Source: Amycolatopsis sp. cg9 (GTDB taxonomy: Bacteria; Actinomycetota; Actinomycetes; Mycobacteriales; Pseudonocardiaceae). From it: a DNA stretch of 64,000 bases. Positions 8,023-15,321 of the stretch are shown here, in pieces. The position numbers were made by a program, and so were the translations under genes. The stretch covers positions 6,494,501 to 6,558,500 of the forward strand of contig NZ_CP166850.1 in the NCBI RefSeq assembly GCF_041346945.1. Reading direction: 5' to 3'. The notes under the pieces are model-generated. The model did no database searches, was not told the origin of the DNA, and saw nothing but the letters and a program-made list of their open reading frames with translations. How positions within the stretch are numbered: the first letter of the stretch is position 1; each line of letters begins with the position of its first letter.

Positions 8023-9330
8023 TCAGACGGTCTGCGCGACGGGCCGGGCCTGCGCCGTCCGCCGGATCAGGGCGACCATCGCCGCGCCCAGGAGACCGGC
8101 CACCGCGAAGACCAGGAAGCCCAAGGTGGACAGTCCGCTCGCGACCAGGACGCCGCCGAGCCAGGGGCCGAACACCGCGCCGAGGCGGCCGACGCCGGAG
8201 ACCCAGCCCAGGGCGGTCGCGCGGCTGTCGGCGGGGTAGTAGGCGCCGACCGCCGCGTAGATCAGCGTCTGCGCGCTGAACAGCCACGCGCCGGTGAGGA
8301 ACACGACGAGGTACGTGACCACCAGCGGCAGGTGCACCGCCAGCAGGCCGACGCCGCCCGCGGTGAGGGCGAACCAGGTGATCGCGACCGGCCGGGCCCC
8401 GAACCGGTCGGCGAGCCGGCCGGCGACGAGCATGCCCGCGATGCCGCCCAGGTTGATCACCAGCAGGAAGCTGATCGCGGAGCCGAGGTTGTAACCGCTG
8501 CCGCGCATCATCGTCGGCAGCCAGGTGTTGACGCCGTACACCAGCAGCAGGCCGGCGAAGGAGGCGATCCAGAACAGCACCGTCGTCAGCCGGACCGACG
8601 GCGTGAACAGGCCCCGCAGGCCGCCGCGCTTGTCCTCGGCCGGTTCGGGGGCGAACGCGGCCAGCGCGACCGCGTGCCGGTCCGCGATCGCCTGCGCCCG
8701 TTCGGTCTTCCCCTTGGCCAGCAGGAAGGTCAGCGACTCGGGCAGCAGGAAGACGATCGCCGGGAGCACCGGGACGAGCAGCAGCGCGCCCAGCCAGTAC
8801 ACCGAGCGCCAGCCCAGCGATCCGACCAGCGTCATCCCGAGCGCGCCGGCCAGCGCGCCGCCCGCCTGGTGCGCCGTCATCACCGTGGTGACGGCGAGGT
8901 TCCTCCGCCACGCCGGCGCGTACTCCATGACCATCGCGATCGCCGACGGCAGCAGCCCGCCGAGCCCCACGCCGGCGACGAACCGCGCTGCCCCGAACCA
9001 GGGCGGTGCCGGGGCGGCGGCGCTGGCGGCCGCGGCGAGCGAAAAGACGACGACGCCGGTGATGATGATCTTCCGGCGCCCGATCCGGTCGGTGAGGATG
9101 CCGGCCGAGAGCGCGCCGAGCATCATCCCGAACGTCGTCAGGCTGCCGATCGTCCCGCCGGTGACGGCGGTCAGGCCGAAGCCCTTGTCCGCCAGCACGC
9201 CCGGCAGGGTCGCGCCGTAGACGAAGAGGTCCAGGCCGTCGAGCAGGACCAGGACCCAGCACAGCGCGGTCACCCGGAGCGAGAGCCGGACCGTGGCGGC
9301 GGTCGAGCCGCCGGATTCTCGTACGGACAT
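8023..9330 (-). CDS. Aromatic acid:H+ symporter, MFS (PcaK/AAHS type)
   Basis: The 435-residue protein has 12 predicted membrane segments. Helix 1 carries LLDGLDLFVYGATLP, matching the D-G-x-D feature of the aromatic acid:H+ symporter family (PcaK, BenK), and DRIGRRKIIITG is the conserved loop 2-3 motif; GVGLGGLLPSAIAMVMEYAP is the helix-4 signature. AAHS carriers import protocatechuate, gallate, 4-hydroxybenzoate or vanillate. It is downstream of the DUF1932 dehydrogenase gene on the same strand; the 75-bp gap plus the end of that gene holds one GntR operator copy, so it may have its own regulated promoter. Confidence 0.87.
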   Translation of the reverse strand: MSVRESGGSTAATVRLSLRVTALCWVLVLLDGLDLFVYGATLPGVLADKGFGLTAVTGGTIGSLTTFGMMLGALSAGILTDRIGRRKIIITGVVVFSLAAAASAAAPAPPWFGAARFVAGVGLGGLLPSAIAMVMEYAPAWRRNLAVTTVMTAHQAGGALAGALGMTLVGSLGWRSVYWLGALLLVPVLPAIVFLLPESLTFLLAKGKTERAQAIADRHAVALAAFAPEPAEDKRGGLRGLFTPSVRLTTVLFWIASFAGLLLVYGVNTWLPTMMRGSGYNLGSAISFLLVINLGGIAGMLVAGRLADRFGARPVAITWFALTAGGVGLLAVHLPLVVTYLVVFLTGAWLFSAQTLIYAAVGAYYPADSRATALGWVSGVGRLGAVFGPWLGGVLVASGLSTLGFLVFAVAGLLGAAMVALIRRTAQARPVAQTV

Positions 9331-9405
9331 CCTCGTCCCTTTCGTCCCGGGGCTGCGAAGAGGTCCGAAGCTACATCGTGTGAGATATTGAACACAAGAC
9401 TCAAT

Positions 9406-10194
9406 TCAAGATTGTTGACAATCCTGTGAATCAGCTAGGTGCCGAAGCTGGTCGCGGGCGGCCGCGGCGACGTCGGCCCGGACGTCGAGCTCCCCGAGCA
9501 TCTCGGCGGCGGCCGCCATCTCGGCGGTGCGGCGGACGGCGTGCCGGTAGGAGCCGCTGACCAGCCGGTCCACCGTGGCGGCACCGGCGGCGGTCAGTTC
9601 GCCGACGACGACCTCGCGCAGCCAGTCTTCGCAGCCGGCGGCGCGGGCGGCCTGGAGAGCTTCGACCACGGCGGCGGACATGCCCTTGAAGAACACGCTG
9701 CGGAGCAGCTTGCGCTCGGCGGCGAGCCCGGCCTCCCCGGGCACGACCTCGACGGCCGCGCCGAGGCCGTTCAGGGTGGCGGCGACGGCTTCGGCGGCCT
9801 TTCCGCTGCTCAGCATGGGGACGCGCAGACCGCGGCCGGGGACCGGGGCCATGATCGCGACGTCGGCGAACGGGACGTCGTGCGCGGCGGCGAGTTCGGC
9901 CAGTCGGCGCTTCGTGCCGGGCGCGGCGGTGTTCAGGTCGGCCCAGACCGCACCCGGGCGCAGGCCGGCGAGCCCGGCGCGAAGCGCGTCGACCGCCGCC
10001 GAAGCGCTGTTCACGCTGAGCACGAGCTCGGCCCCCTCGGCCGCGTCGGCTTCGGACCCGGTGACGACGACGCCCGCCGCGGCGGCGCGGACGGCCGGGT
10101 CGTACGCGCGCACCACCGCCCCGGCCGCCGCCAGGTCGCGGGCCAGTTCGCTGCCCGCTTCCCCCAATCCGAGTACCGCGATGGTTCCGGTCAT
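9406..10194 (-). CDS. NAD(P)-binding dehydrogenase with DUF1932 domain (6-phosphogluconate-dehydrogenase-like)
   Basis: The 262-residue protein begins with a Rossmann motif, IAVLGLGEAGSELA, and carries the beta-hydroxyacid-dehydrogenase architecture: N-terminal NAD(P) domain (about 1-155) followed by an all-helical DUF1932 C-domain (about 180-250). The start ATG complements 10192-10194. It is divergent from the GntR gene and lies between two operator copies; the second operator overlaps its last four codons. Its reaction is not known. In this cluster the missing step is oxidation of a hydroxymuconate semialdehyde to the pyrone, normally done by LigC of another family, so this protein is a candidate stand-in, but that is inference only. 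Confidence 0.75.
   Translation of the reverse strand: MTGTIAVLGLGEAGSELARDLAAAGAVVRAYDPAVRAAAAGVVVTGSEADAAEGAELVLSVNSASAAVDALRAGLAGLRPGAVWADLNTAAPGTKRRLAELAAAHDVPFADVAIMAPVPGRGLRVPMLSSGKAAEAVAATLNGLGAAVEVVPGEAGLAAERKLLRSVFFKGMSAAVVEALQAARAAGCEDWLREVVVGELTAAGAATVDRLVSGSYRHAVRRTAEMAAAAEMLGELDVRADVAAAARDQLRHLADSQDCQQS
9411..9422. promoter_or_regulatory. GntR operator copy 2
   Basis: ATTGTTGACAAT, identical to the core of copy 4. It overlaps the 3' end of the DUF1932 gene and lies 80 bp upstream of the AAHS transporter start, so it can control an internal promoter for the transporter. Confidence 0.65.
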
Positions 10195-10245
10195 AGCAGA
10201 ATCCTCCTTGCCAGCTACGATCGAGTACACGATGTGCTCGACAAA

Positions 10246-10257
10246 ATTGTCAACAAA
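10246..10257. promoter_or_regulatory. GntR operator copy 3, divergent promoter region
   Basis: ATTGTCAACAAA matches ATTGT-NN-ACAAT with one mismatch. It is in the 75-bp gap between the divergent DUF1932 and GntR genes, 13 bp before the GntR start codon. This is where an autoregulating repressor would bind. Confidence 0.6.
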
Positions 10258-10269
10258 CGGAGTCGGGGT

Positions 10270-10944
10270 ATGACCGAGAGTGCTGCGGACCGGCAGCCGG
10301 GGGAGCGTTCGGTGGTGGCGGCCATCCGGGACGCCATCGTCCGCGGCGAGTTCGTACCCAACCAGCGGCTGGTCGAGGCGGACCTGTCCGCCCAGTTCGC
10401 CGCGAGCCGCGCCACCGTGCGGGCCGCGCTGATCGAGCTCACCAACGAAGGGCTCGTCGAGCGCGTGCAGAACCGCGGGGCCCGCGTGCGCGCGGTGTCC
10501 CTGGAGGAGGCCGTCGAGATCTCCGAGGTGCGGATGATGCTCGAATCGCTGTGCGCGGCCAAGGCGGCCGAGCGTGTTTCCGACGCCGAGGTCGGCGAGC
10601 TGCGCGAACTCGGCGAGCTCATGCACCAGGCCGTCGCGAGCGGGGACGTCGTCGGGTACTCCGGGCTCAACCAGCGCCTGCACCGGCGGGTCCGCGAGAT
10701 CAGCGGGCAGCAGACGGCCGCGCAGGTGCTCGAACGGCTGCGCGGGCAGAGCGTCCGGCACCAGTTCCGGCTGGCGATGCGGCCCGGCCGGCCGCAGGTC
10801 TCGCTGCCGGAACACCTCGCGATCATCGACGCCATCTGCGCGCACCACCCCGAGCGGGCGGCCGAAGCCGCGCGGGTGCACCTCGGCAGCGTGATCGAGG
10901 CGCTCAAGGCGGCCGACGCCGAGGTTTCGCCGCTGCACCCGTAA
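10270..10944 (+). CDS. GntR-family transcriptional regulator, FCD type
   Basis: The 224-residue protein has an N-terminal winged helix (about 8-75; VVAAIRDAIVRGEFVPNQRLVEADLSA and then ASRATVRAALIELTNEGLVERV) and a C-terminal helical FCD ligand domain (about 85-210) with the conserved Asn/His positions near LNQRLHRRV and PEHLAIIDA. GntR/FCD proteins typically repress catabolic operons and are released by a pathway acid. It sits between the two halves of the aromatic cluster, and the four ATTGT-NN-ACAAT sites around it are the obvious binding sites. I take ATG 10270 as start because GGAG lies at 10259-10262 and the sequence from there is family-like. Confidence 0.9.
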   Translation: MTESAADRQPGERSVVAAIRDAIVRGEFVPNQRLVEADLSAQFAASRATVRAALIELTNEGLVERVQNRGARVRAVSLEEAVEISEVRMMLESLCAAKAAERVSDAEVGELRELGELMHQAVASGDVVGYSGLNQRLHRRVREISGQQTAAQVLERLRGQSVRHQFRLAMRPGRPQVSLPEHLAIIDAICAHHPERAAEAARVHLGSVIEALKAADAEVSPLHP

Positions 10945-10947
10945 GAC

Positions 10948-10990
10948 GTCTACAAGATTGTTGACAATCTTGTAGACGGAACCGTACGGT
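10948..10990 (+). promoter_or_regulatory. GntR operator copy 4 with -35/-10 promoter of the aldolase operon
   Basis: Positions 10948-10977 form a perfect palindrome: two 14-base arms around a TG centre. The arms begin GTCTACAAGATTGT. The -35 hexamer TTGACA (10961-10966) lies in its middle and a -10-like TACGGT (10985-10990) follows after 18 bp. A transcript starting 7-8 bases later would begin at the ATG (10998), giving a leaderless mRNA. Bound regulator would cover the -35 box, so repression is the simplest reading. Confidence 0.7.
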
Positions 10991-10997
10991 GGCAGGC

Positions 10998-11702
10998 ATG
11001 AAGCCCGTCATCGTCACCGACCCACCGCGCGCGGACCTCGAGCAGGTGACGCGCCTGGCCGACTACGGCGTCGCCACCGTGCACGAGGCCCTCGGCCGCT
11101 CCGGGCTGCTCGGGCCCGGCCTGCGGCCCATCCAGGACGGCGTGCGCGTCGGCGGCACCGCCGTCACCGCGCTCTGCTGGCCCGGCGACAACCTGATGAT
11201 CCACGCGGCCGTCGAGCAGTGCCGCGAAGGCGACGTTCTCGTCGTCACCACGACTTCGCCGTGCCAGGACGGGCTCTTCGGAGAACTCTTCGCCACCGCG
11301 CTGCGCCACCGCGGGGTGCGCGGGCTGGTCACCACCACCGGCGTCCGCGACGTCACCGACCTGCGCGCCCTCGGCTTCCCGGTGTGGTCGGCCGCGATCA
11401 GCGCGCAGGGCACGGTCAAGGCGACCGCCGGCGCGGTCAACGTCCCCGTCGCCATCGGCGGCCAGCTGATCCGCCCGGGCGACGCGATCCTCGCCGACGA
11501 CGACGGCGTCCTGCGCGTCCGCCGCGAGGATGTCCTGACCGGACTGGACGCCGCGAAAGCGCGCCTGGAAAAGGAAGCCGCCGCCCGGGAGGCGTTCGCC
11601 ACCGGCCAGCTCGGCCTGGACCGCTACGGGCTGCGCGAAAAGCTCGAGGCCCTCGGCGTCCGGTACCTGACCGCCGAGGAGTACGAGAAGGAGCAGGCAT
11701 GA
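10998..11702 (+). CDS. ligK: 4-carboxy-4-hydroxy-2-oxoadipate aldolase, RraA-like class II
   Basis: The 234-residue protein belongs to the HMG/CHA aldolase group with the RraA fold. It should split 4-carboxy-4-hydroxy-2-oxoadipate into pyruvate and oxaloacetate, the last step of the route that LigJ feeds. The divalent-metal and substrate loop GVRDVTDLRALGFPVW (near residues 117-132) contains the conserved Arg and Asp, and GGQLIRPGDAILADDDGVLRV is the usual C-terminal signature. An in-frame GTG three codons earlier exists, but the ATG at 10998 coincides with the predicted transcription start and gives the family-typical start. It overlaps the tautomerase gene by ATGA. Confidence 0.87.
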   Translation: MKPVIVTDPPRADLEQVTRLADYGVATVHEALGRSGLLGPGLRPIQDGVRVGGTAVTALCWPGDNLMIHAAVEQCREGDVLVVTTTSPCQDGLFGELFATALRHRGVRGLVTTTGVRDVTDLRALGFPVWSAAISAQGTVKATAGAVNVPVAIGGQLIRPGDAILADDDGVLRVRREDVLTGLDAAKARLEKEAAAREAFATGQLGLDRYGLREKLEALGVRYLTAEEYEKEQA

Positions 11703-12742
11703 CCGGCGTCCGCTGCATGCTGATGCGGGGCGGCACCTCGAAAGGCGCCTACTTCCTCGCCGGGGACCTGCCCGCCGACCCCGCGGCCCGCGACGACCTG
11801 CTGCTGCGGATCATGGGCACCCCCGACCCGCGCCAGATCGACGGCCTCGGCGGCGCCCAGCCGGTCACCAGCAAGGTCGCGATCGTCTCGGCCGCCGACG
11901 ACCCCGGCCACGACGTCGACTACCTGTTCCTGCAGCTCGGCGTCGAAGAAGCGACCGTCTCCGACCGGCAGACGTGCGGCAACCTCCTGGCCGGCGTCGG
12001 GCAGTTCGCCGTCGAACGCGGCCTCGTGCCCGCCGGCCCCGACCGCACCACCGTGCGCGTGCGGCTGGTCAACACCGGAACCATCGCCGTCTCGACGTTC
12101 GCCACCCCCGGCGGCGAAGTCGACTACCGCGGCGGCACGGCCATCTCCGGCGTCCCCGGCACCGCCGCCCCGGTGGAGCTGGACTTCACCGGGACCGAAG
12201 GATCCGTCTGCGGCAGCCTGCTGCCCACCGGCCGCGTCCGCGACGACGTCGGCGGCATCGAAGTGTCCTGTGTGGACAACGGAATGCCGGTCGTCGTCGC
12301 GCGCGCCGCGGATCTCGGCATCACCGGGTACGAGCCGGTCGAGGAGCTCGCCGGCACCGAGCTCGCCGGCCGGATCGACGCCCTGCGCGTCGAAGCCGGG
12401 AAGCTGATGGGCCTCGGCGACGTCCGCGGCAGCTCCATCCCCAAGACCACGCTGGTCGCCGCGCCGCGCGACGGCGGCGCCATCTGCACCCGGACCTTCA
12501 TCCCGGTCAAGCCGCACCCGTCGATCGGCGTGCTCGGCGGCGTCAGCGTCGTCACGGCGCTGCTGCTCGACGGCGCCGTCGGCCACGAGCTGCTCGAAAC
12601 CGGCAACGGACCCGTCCAGCTCGAGCACCCGAGCGGAAAACTCGCCGTGGCGATCGAATTCGAAGACTCCCGCGTCCGCCGCTCGACCGTGCTCCGGACC
12701 GCGCGGAAGGTGTTCGACGGCACCGTTTTCCCCCGTTCCTGA
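11699..12742 (+). CDS. galD: 4-oxalomesaconate tautomerase (PrpF family)
   Basis: The 347-residue protein matches PrpF-family isomerases such as GalD/LigU, which interconvert keto and enol forms of 4-oxalomesaconate. Visible signatures are the N-terminal CMLMRGGTSKGAYF, SDRQTCGNLLAGVGQFAV with the first catalytic Cys near residue 92, and the C-terminal GSSIPKTTLVAAP and FIPVKPHPSIGVLG. It bridges the lactonase product and the hydratase substrate. The ATG overlaps the aldolase stop. Plain PrpF (aconitate isomerase) is the alternative, but the neighbours argue for the aromatic pathway. Confidence 0.87.
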   Translation: MTGVRCMLMRGGTSKGAYFLAGDLPADPAARDDLLLRIMGTPDPRQIDGLGGAQPVTSKVAIVSAADDPGHDVDYLFLQLGVEEATVSDRQTCGNLLAGVGQFAVERGLVPAGPDRTTVRVRLVNTGTIAVSTFATPGGEVDYRGGTAISGVPGTAAPVELDFTGTEGSVCGSLLPTGRVRDDVGGIEVSCVDNGMPVVVARAADLGITGYEPVEELAGTELAGRIDALRVEAGKLMGLGDVRGSSIPKTTLVAAPRDGGAICTRTFIPVKPHPSIGVLGGVSVVTALLLDGAVGHELLETGNGPVQLEHPSGKLAVAIEFEDSRVRRSTVLRTARKVFDGTVFPRS

Positions 12743-12752
12743 GGAGCCAGCC

Positions 12753-13709
12753 ATGCCCGAACCCTCGCCGCGCCACGAGATCGCGCACCTCGGCCACGTC
12801 GAACTGCGCACGCCGGAGCCGGAGAAGAGCCTCGACTTCTTCGTCCGCGTGCTCGGCCTGACCGAGAACGGCACCGACGGCGACTCGGTCTACCTGCGCA
12901 CGTGGGACGACTACGAGCACCACAGCCTGAAGCTCACCGCGGCGAAGACGTCCGGTGTCGGGCGGACGGCGCTGCGCGCGTCGAGCGAGGACGCCCTCGA
13001 GCGCCGGGTGGTGGCGCTGGAAGAGCGCGGGCTCGGCATCGGCTGGGTCGATGGCGACACCGGGATCGGCCCCACGTACCTGTTCCGCGACCCGGACGGG
13101 CACGAACTCGAGCTGTACTGGGAGACCGAGCGCTACGCGCCACCGGAACACCTGCGGCCCGCGCTCAAGAACCAGGCGCAGGCATACCCCGGGCGCGGGG
13201 TCGGCGTCCGCCGCCTCGACCACGTCAACTACCTGGCCGAGACCGCGGAAGCCAACGGGCGGTTCATCTGCGACGCGCTCGGCGGCCGCGTCACCGAACA
13301 GATCCGGCTCGACAGCGGCGTCATTTCCGGGCAGTGGACGCACTTCGCGCAGAAGTCCTACGACCTCGTCTACACCAACGACCGGACGGGTTCTCGCGGG
13401 CGCCTGCACCACATCGCCTTCGCGACCGACACCCGCGAAGACATCCTGCGCGCGGCCGACATCGCGCTCGAAAACGGCGTCCACATCGAGACCGGGCCGC
13501 ACAAACACGCCATCCAGCAGACGTTCTTCCTCTACGTCTACGAACCGGGCGGCAACCGCGTCGAGCTGTGCAACCCCACCGGGCGGCTGATCTTCGCGCC
13601 GGACTGGGAGCCGGTCACCTGGACCGAGGCCGAGCGCGCCAAGGGCCAGGCGTGGGGGCTGAAGACGATCGAGTCCTTCCACACGCACGGCACCCCGCCG
13701 GTGGCGTAG
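12753..13709 (+). CDS. Type I extradiol ring-cleavage dioxygenase (VOC superfamily, XylE-like)
   Basis: The 318-residue protein has two vicinal-oxygen-chelate domains: N-terminal (about 8-130, IAHLGHVELRTPEPEKSLDF) and catalytic C-terminal (about 150-285). The three iron ligands are visible: His in RRLDHVNYL (about 154), His in GRLHHIAF (about 219), Glu in GGNRVELCN (about 270). Length and domain order match catechol 2,3-dioxygenase of the XylE type. It is 10 bp after the tautomerase gene, so it is probably in the same operon. In known pathways of this shape the ring is opened by the unrelated type II LigAB enzymes, so the true substrate here is uncertain. Confidence 0.88.
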   Translation: MPEPSPRHEIAHLGHVELRTPEPEKSLDFFVRVLGLTENGTDGDSVYLRTWDDYEHHSLKLTAAKTSGVGRTALRASSEDALERRVVALEERGLGIGWVDGDTGIGPTYLFRDPDGHELELYWETERYAPPEHLRPALKNQAQAYPGRGVGVRRLDHVNYLAETAEANGRFICDALGGRVTEQIRLDSGVISGQWTHFAQKSYDLVYTNDRTGSRGRLHHIAFATDTREDILRAADIALENGVHIETGPHKHAIQQTFFLYVYEPGGNRVELCNPTGRLIFAPDWEPVTWTEAERAKGQAWGLKTIESFHTHGTPPVA

Positions 13710-13783
13710 TGGTGGACCGCGGCTCCAGGCACTACGCTGAGCGCTTCAGGCGGCGCTCTCCGTGACAGCCTGGGGGGTGGGGG

Positions 13784-15001
13784 ATGGCCGGGACGTGGTC
13801 GGCGTTCGCGGTGCGGGGGTTCCGGGAGGTGTGGCTCGCCGGTCTGCTTTCGGTGGCCGGGGACCAGCTGGCCCGCGTCGCGTTGTCCATTCTCGTGTTC
13901 CAGCGCACGGGTTCGGCGGCGCTGAGCGCGGCCACGTACGCGCTTTCGATGCTGCCCGCGCTCGTTTCGGGGGCGCTGCTGTCGTGGCTGGCCGACCGGT
14001 TCCCGCGGCGCCGCGTCATGGTGGTGTGCGACGTCGCCCGTGCGGCGCTCGTCGCGGTGATGGCCGTGCCCGCGACGCCGCTGCCGCTGATGGCCGCGCT
14101 GCTGGTGCTCGTCCAGCTCGCCGAAGCGCCGTTCTCCGCGGCGCAGGGCGCGGTCCTGCCGGAGCTGCTCGGCACGCGGTACGAAGCGGGCCAGGCGGTG
14201 CAGCAGGTCACCACGCAGCTGTGCCTGGTGCTGGGGTTCGCGGCGGCCGCGTTCGTGGTGACCGGGGTCGGCGCGCACACCGCGCTGGCGATCGACGCCG
14301 CCACCTTCGCCGTTTCGGCGCTGCTGATCCGCGCGGGGCTGGACAGCCACCCGCCACCGGGCGGCCGCGCCCGGCACGGGACGTCGTGGTGGCGGCAGGT
14401 CGCCGGCGGCGCGGTCGCCGTCCGCCGCGACCGGACGCTCTCGACACTGGTGTGGCTGGGCTGGCTGGCGTTGTTCACCGTCGTCCCCGAAGGGCTCGCG
14501 GTGCCGTTCGCCCGGGAGATCGGCGCGGGCGGCGGCTGGATCGGGGTGCTGCTCGCCGCGGAACCGGCGGGCGCGGTCGCGGGCGCGCTGCTGCTGCGGC
14601 TGGTCGCGCGGCGGGTGCGGGTGCGCGCGCTGGGCGTGCTCGCGGTCGGGACGTCGGCGCCGCTGGTGGCCTACTGGGCCCAGCCCGCGCTGGGCACGGC
14701 GCTGGCGCTGCTGTTCTTGTCCGGGGTGTGCTCGGCGTACCAGGTCACGGCGGGGGCGACGTTCGTCCAGCTCTCCCCGCCGCCGCTGCGTGGCCGGGCC
14801 CTCGGCTTCGCGCGGACCGGGATGATCGCCGGGCAGGGCCTCGGCATCGTCCTCGGCGGCGTGCTCGCACAACTGGCCGGCGCGGCGACGGCGATCGCCG
14901 TGGCGGGCACCGCGGGAGCGCTGGTCGCGCTCGCCGCGGCCGCCGCGTGGTCGCGCCGGCGGCCGGACGCGGTCTCGGCCGCGCTGCCGGCCGAAGCCTG
15001 A
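13784..15001 (+). CDS. MFS exporter (MFS_3, EntS/macrolide-efflux-like)
   Basis: The 405-residue protein has 12 predicted membrane helices and the MFS_3 style N-terminus FREVWLAGLLSVAGDQLARVALSILVFQRTGSA, with DRFPRRRVMVVCD in loop 2-3. Relatives export siderophores or drugs. A GGGGTGGGGG purine stretch precedes the ATG. It stands alone, pointing away from the aromatic cluster and toward the array of MSDKGW mini-genes on the opposite strand, whose last copy ends seven bases after its stop. Export of the processed peptide is a possible link but rests only on adjacency. Confidence 0.82.
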   Translation: MAGTWSAFAVRGFREVWLAGLLSVAGDQLARVALSILVFQRTGSAALSAATYALSMLPALVSGALLSWLADRFPRRRVMVVCDVARAALVAVMAVPATPLPLMAALLVLVQLAEAPFSAAQGAVLPELLGTRYEAGQAVQQVTTQLCLVLGFAAAAFVVTGVGAHTALAIDAATFAVSALLIRAGLDSHPPPGGRARHGTSWWRQVAGGAVAVRRDRTLSTLVWLGWLALFTVVPEGLAVPFAREIGAGGGWIGVLLAAEPAGAVAGALLLRLVARRVRVRALGVLAVGTSAPLVAYWAQPALGTALALLFLSGVCSAYQVTAGATFVQLSPPPLRGRALGFARTGMIAGQGLGIVLGGVLAQLAGAATAIAVAGTAGALVALAAAAAWSRRRPDAVSAALPAEA

Positions 15002-15008
15002 CCCGGGT

Positions 15009-15029
15009 TCACCAGCCTTTGTCGCTCAT
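15009..15029 (-). CDS. Mini-gene encoding hexapeptide MSDKGW, copy 4 (distal)
   Basis: Seven codons on the minus strand spell Met-Ser-Asp-Lys-Gly-Trp-stop (TGA). An AAGGAG Shine-Dalgarno lies six bases upstream of the ATG. Lys is AAA here. The block from ATG to TGA is identical to the other three copies apart from the synonymous third base of the Lys codon. The gene is too short for standard gene finders. Function unknown. Confidence 0.65.
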   Translation of the reverse strand: MSDKGW

Positions 15030-15077
15030 CGCGTGCTCCTTTTCGGTGGCGGGGGACGGTCGGGCGGTCGTGGGGGT

Positions 15078-15098
15078 TCACCAGCCCTTGTCGCTCAT
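15078..15098 (-). CDS. Mini-gene encoding hexapeptide MSDKGW, copy 3
   Basis: It encodes the same six residues and TGA stop as the neighbouring copies, with Lys as AAG. GAGGAG lies six bases upstream of the ATG, an ideal ribosome-binding site. The preceding copy starts 66 bp upstream and the next follows 69 bp downstream; the spacers between copies have diverged while the codons have not. Confidence 0.65.
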   Translation of the reverse strand: MSDKGW

Positions 15099-15143
15099 CG
15101 CTTGCTCCTCGTCGGTGGTGGTGGGTGGGTGCGATCGTGGGGC

Positions 15144-15164
15144 TCACCAGCCTTTGTCGCTCAT
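15144..15164 (-). CDS. Mini-gene encoding hexapeptide MSDKGW, copy 2
   Basis: Same hexapeptide, Lys as AAA. GAGGAG is six bases upstream of the ATG. The conserved unit extends over the ribosome-binding site and the GCACGCG before the start, so each copy looks like an independent translation unit on one transcript. Confidence 0.65.
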   Translation of the reverse strand: MSDKGW

Positions 15165-15214
15165 CGCGTGCTCCTCTTCTCGATGCCCGGGGGAACGGGG
15201 GCGGACGTCCGGGT

Positions 15215-15235
15215 TCACCAGCCCTTGTCGCTCAT
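15215..15235 (-). CDS. Mini-gene encoding hexapeptide MSDKGW, copy 1 (promoter-proximal)
   Basis: Same hexapeptide, Lys as AAG. The ribosome-binding site is the least typical of the four (GGAAAGGCGAGCCG before ATG). It is the first copy after the 163-bp gap shared with the divergent GGDEF gene, where the promoter of the array must lie; a TATCC-like -10 is possible there but not convincing. Confidence 0.6.
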   Translation of the reverse strand: MSDKGW

Positions 15236-15321
15236 CGGCTCGCCTTTCCGTGCGGTTCGTCCGGTCTCGGATACCCGGAATGGTCCCAGCCGCCCGGTCG
15301 GGTCGCGCCGTGGGGAAACGG

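Larger units (their letters stand above)
15009..15256 (-). repeat. Four-unit tandem array of mini-gene plus ribosome-binding site
   Basis: The units recur every 66-71 bp. In each, about 35 bp from the Shine-Dalgarno through the stop codon is conserved, and about 30-35 bp of spacer is not. The boundaries of conservation coincide with translation signals, not with inverted repeats or direct-repeat ends, which separates it from CRISPR, iteron or insertion-sequence repeats. Confidence 0.8.

Noticed and set aside
15009..15235. Plus-strand repeated HQPLSLIA translation across the mini-gene array, or a CRISPR-like repeat
   Set aside because: The conserved block begins at a ribosome site and ends at a stop codon on the minus strand, with only a synonymous change; spacers are not unique CRISPR-type spacers of fixed length and no cas genes exist.
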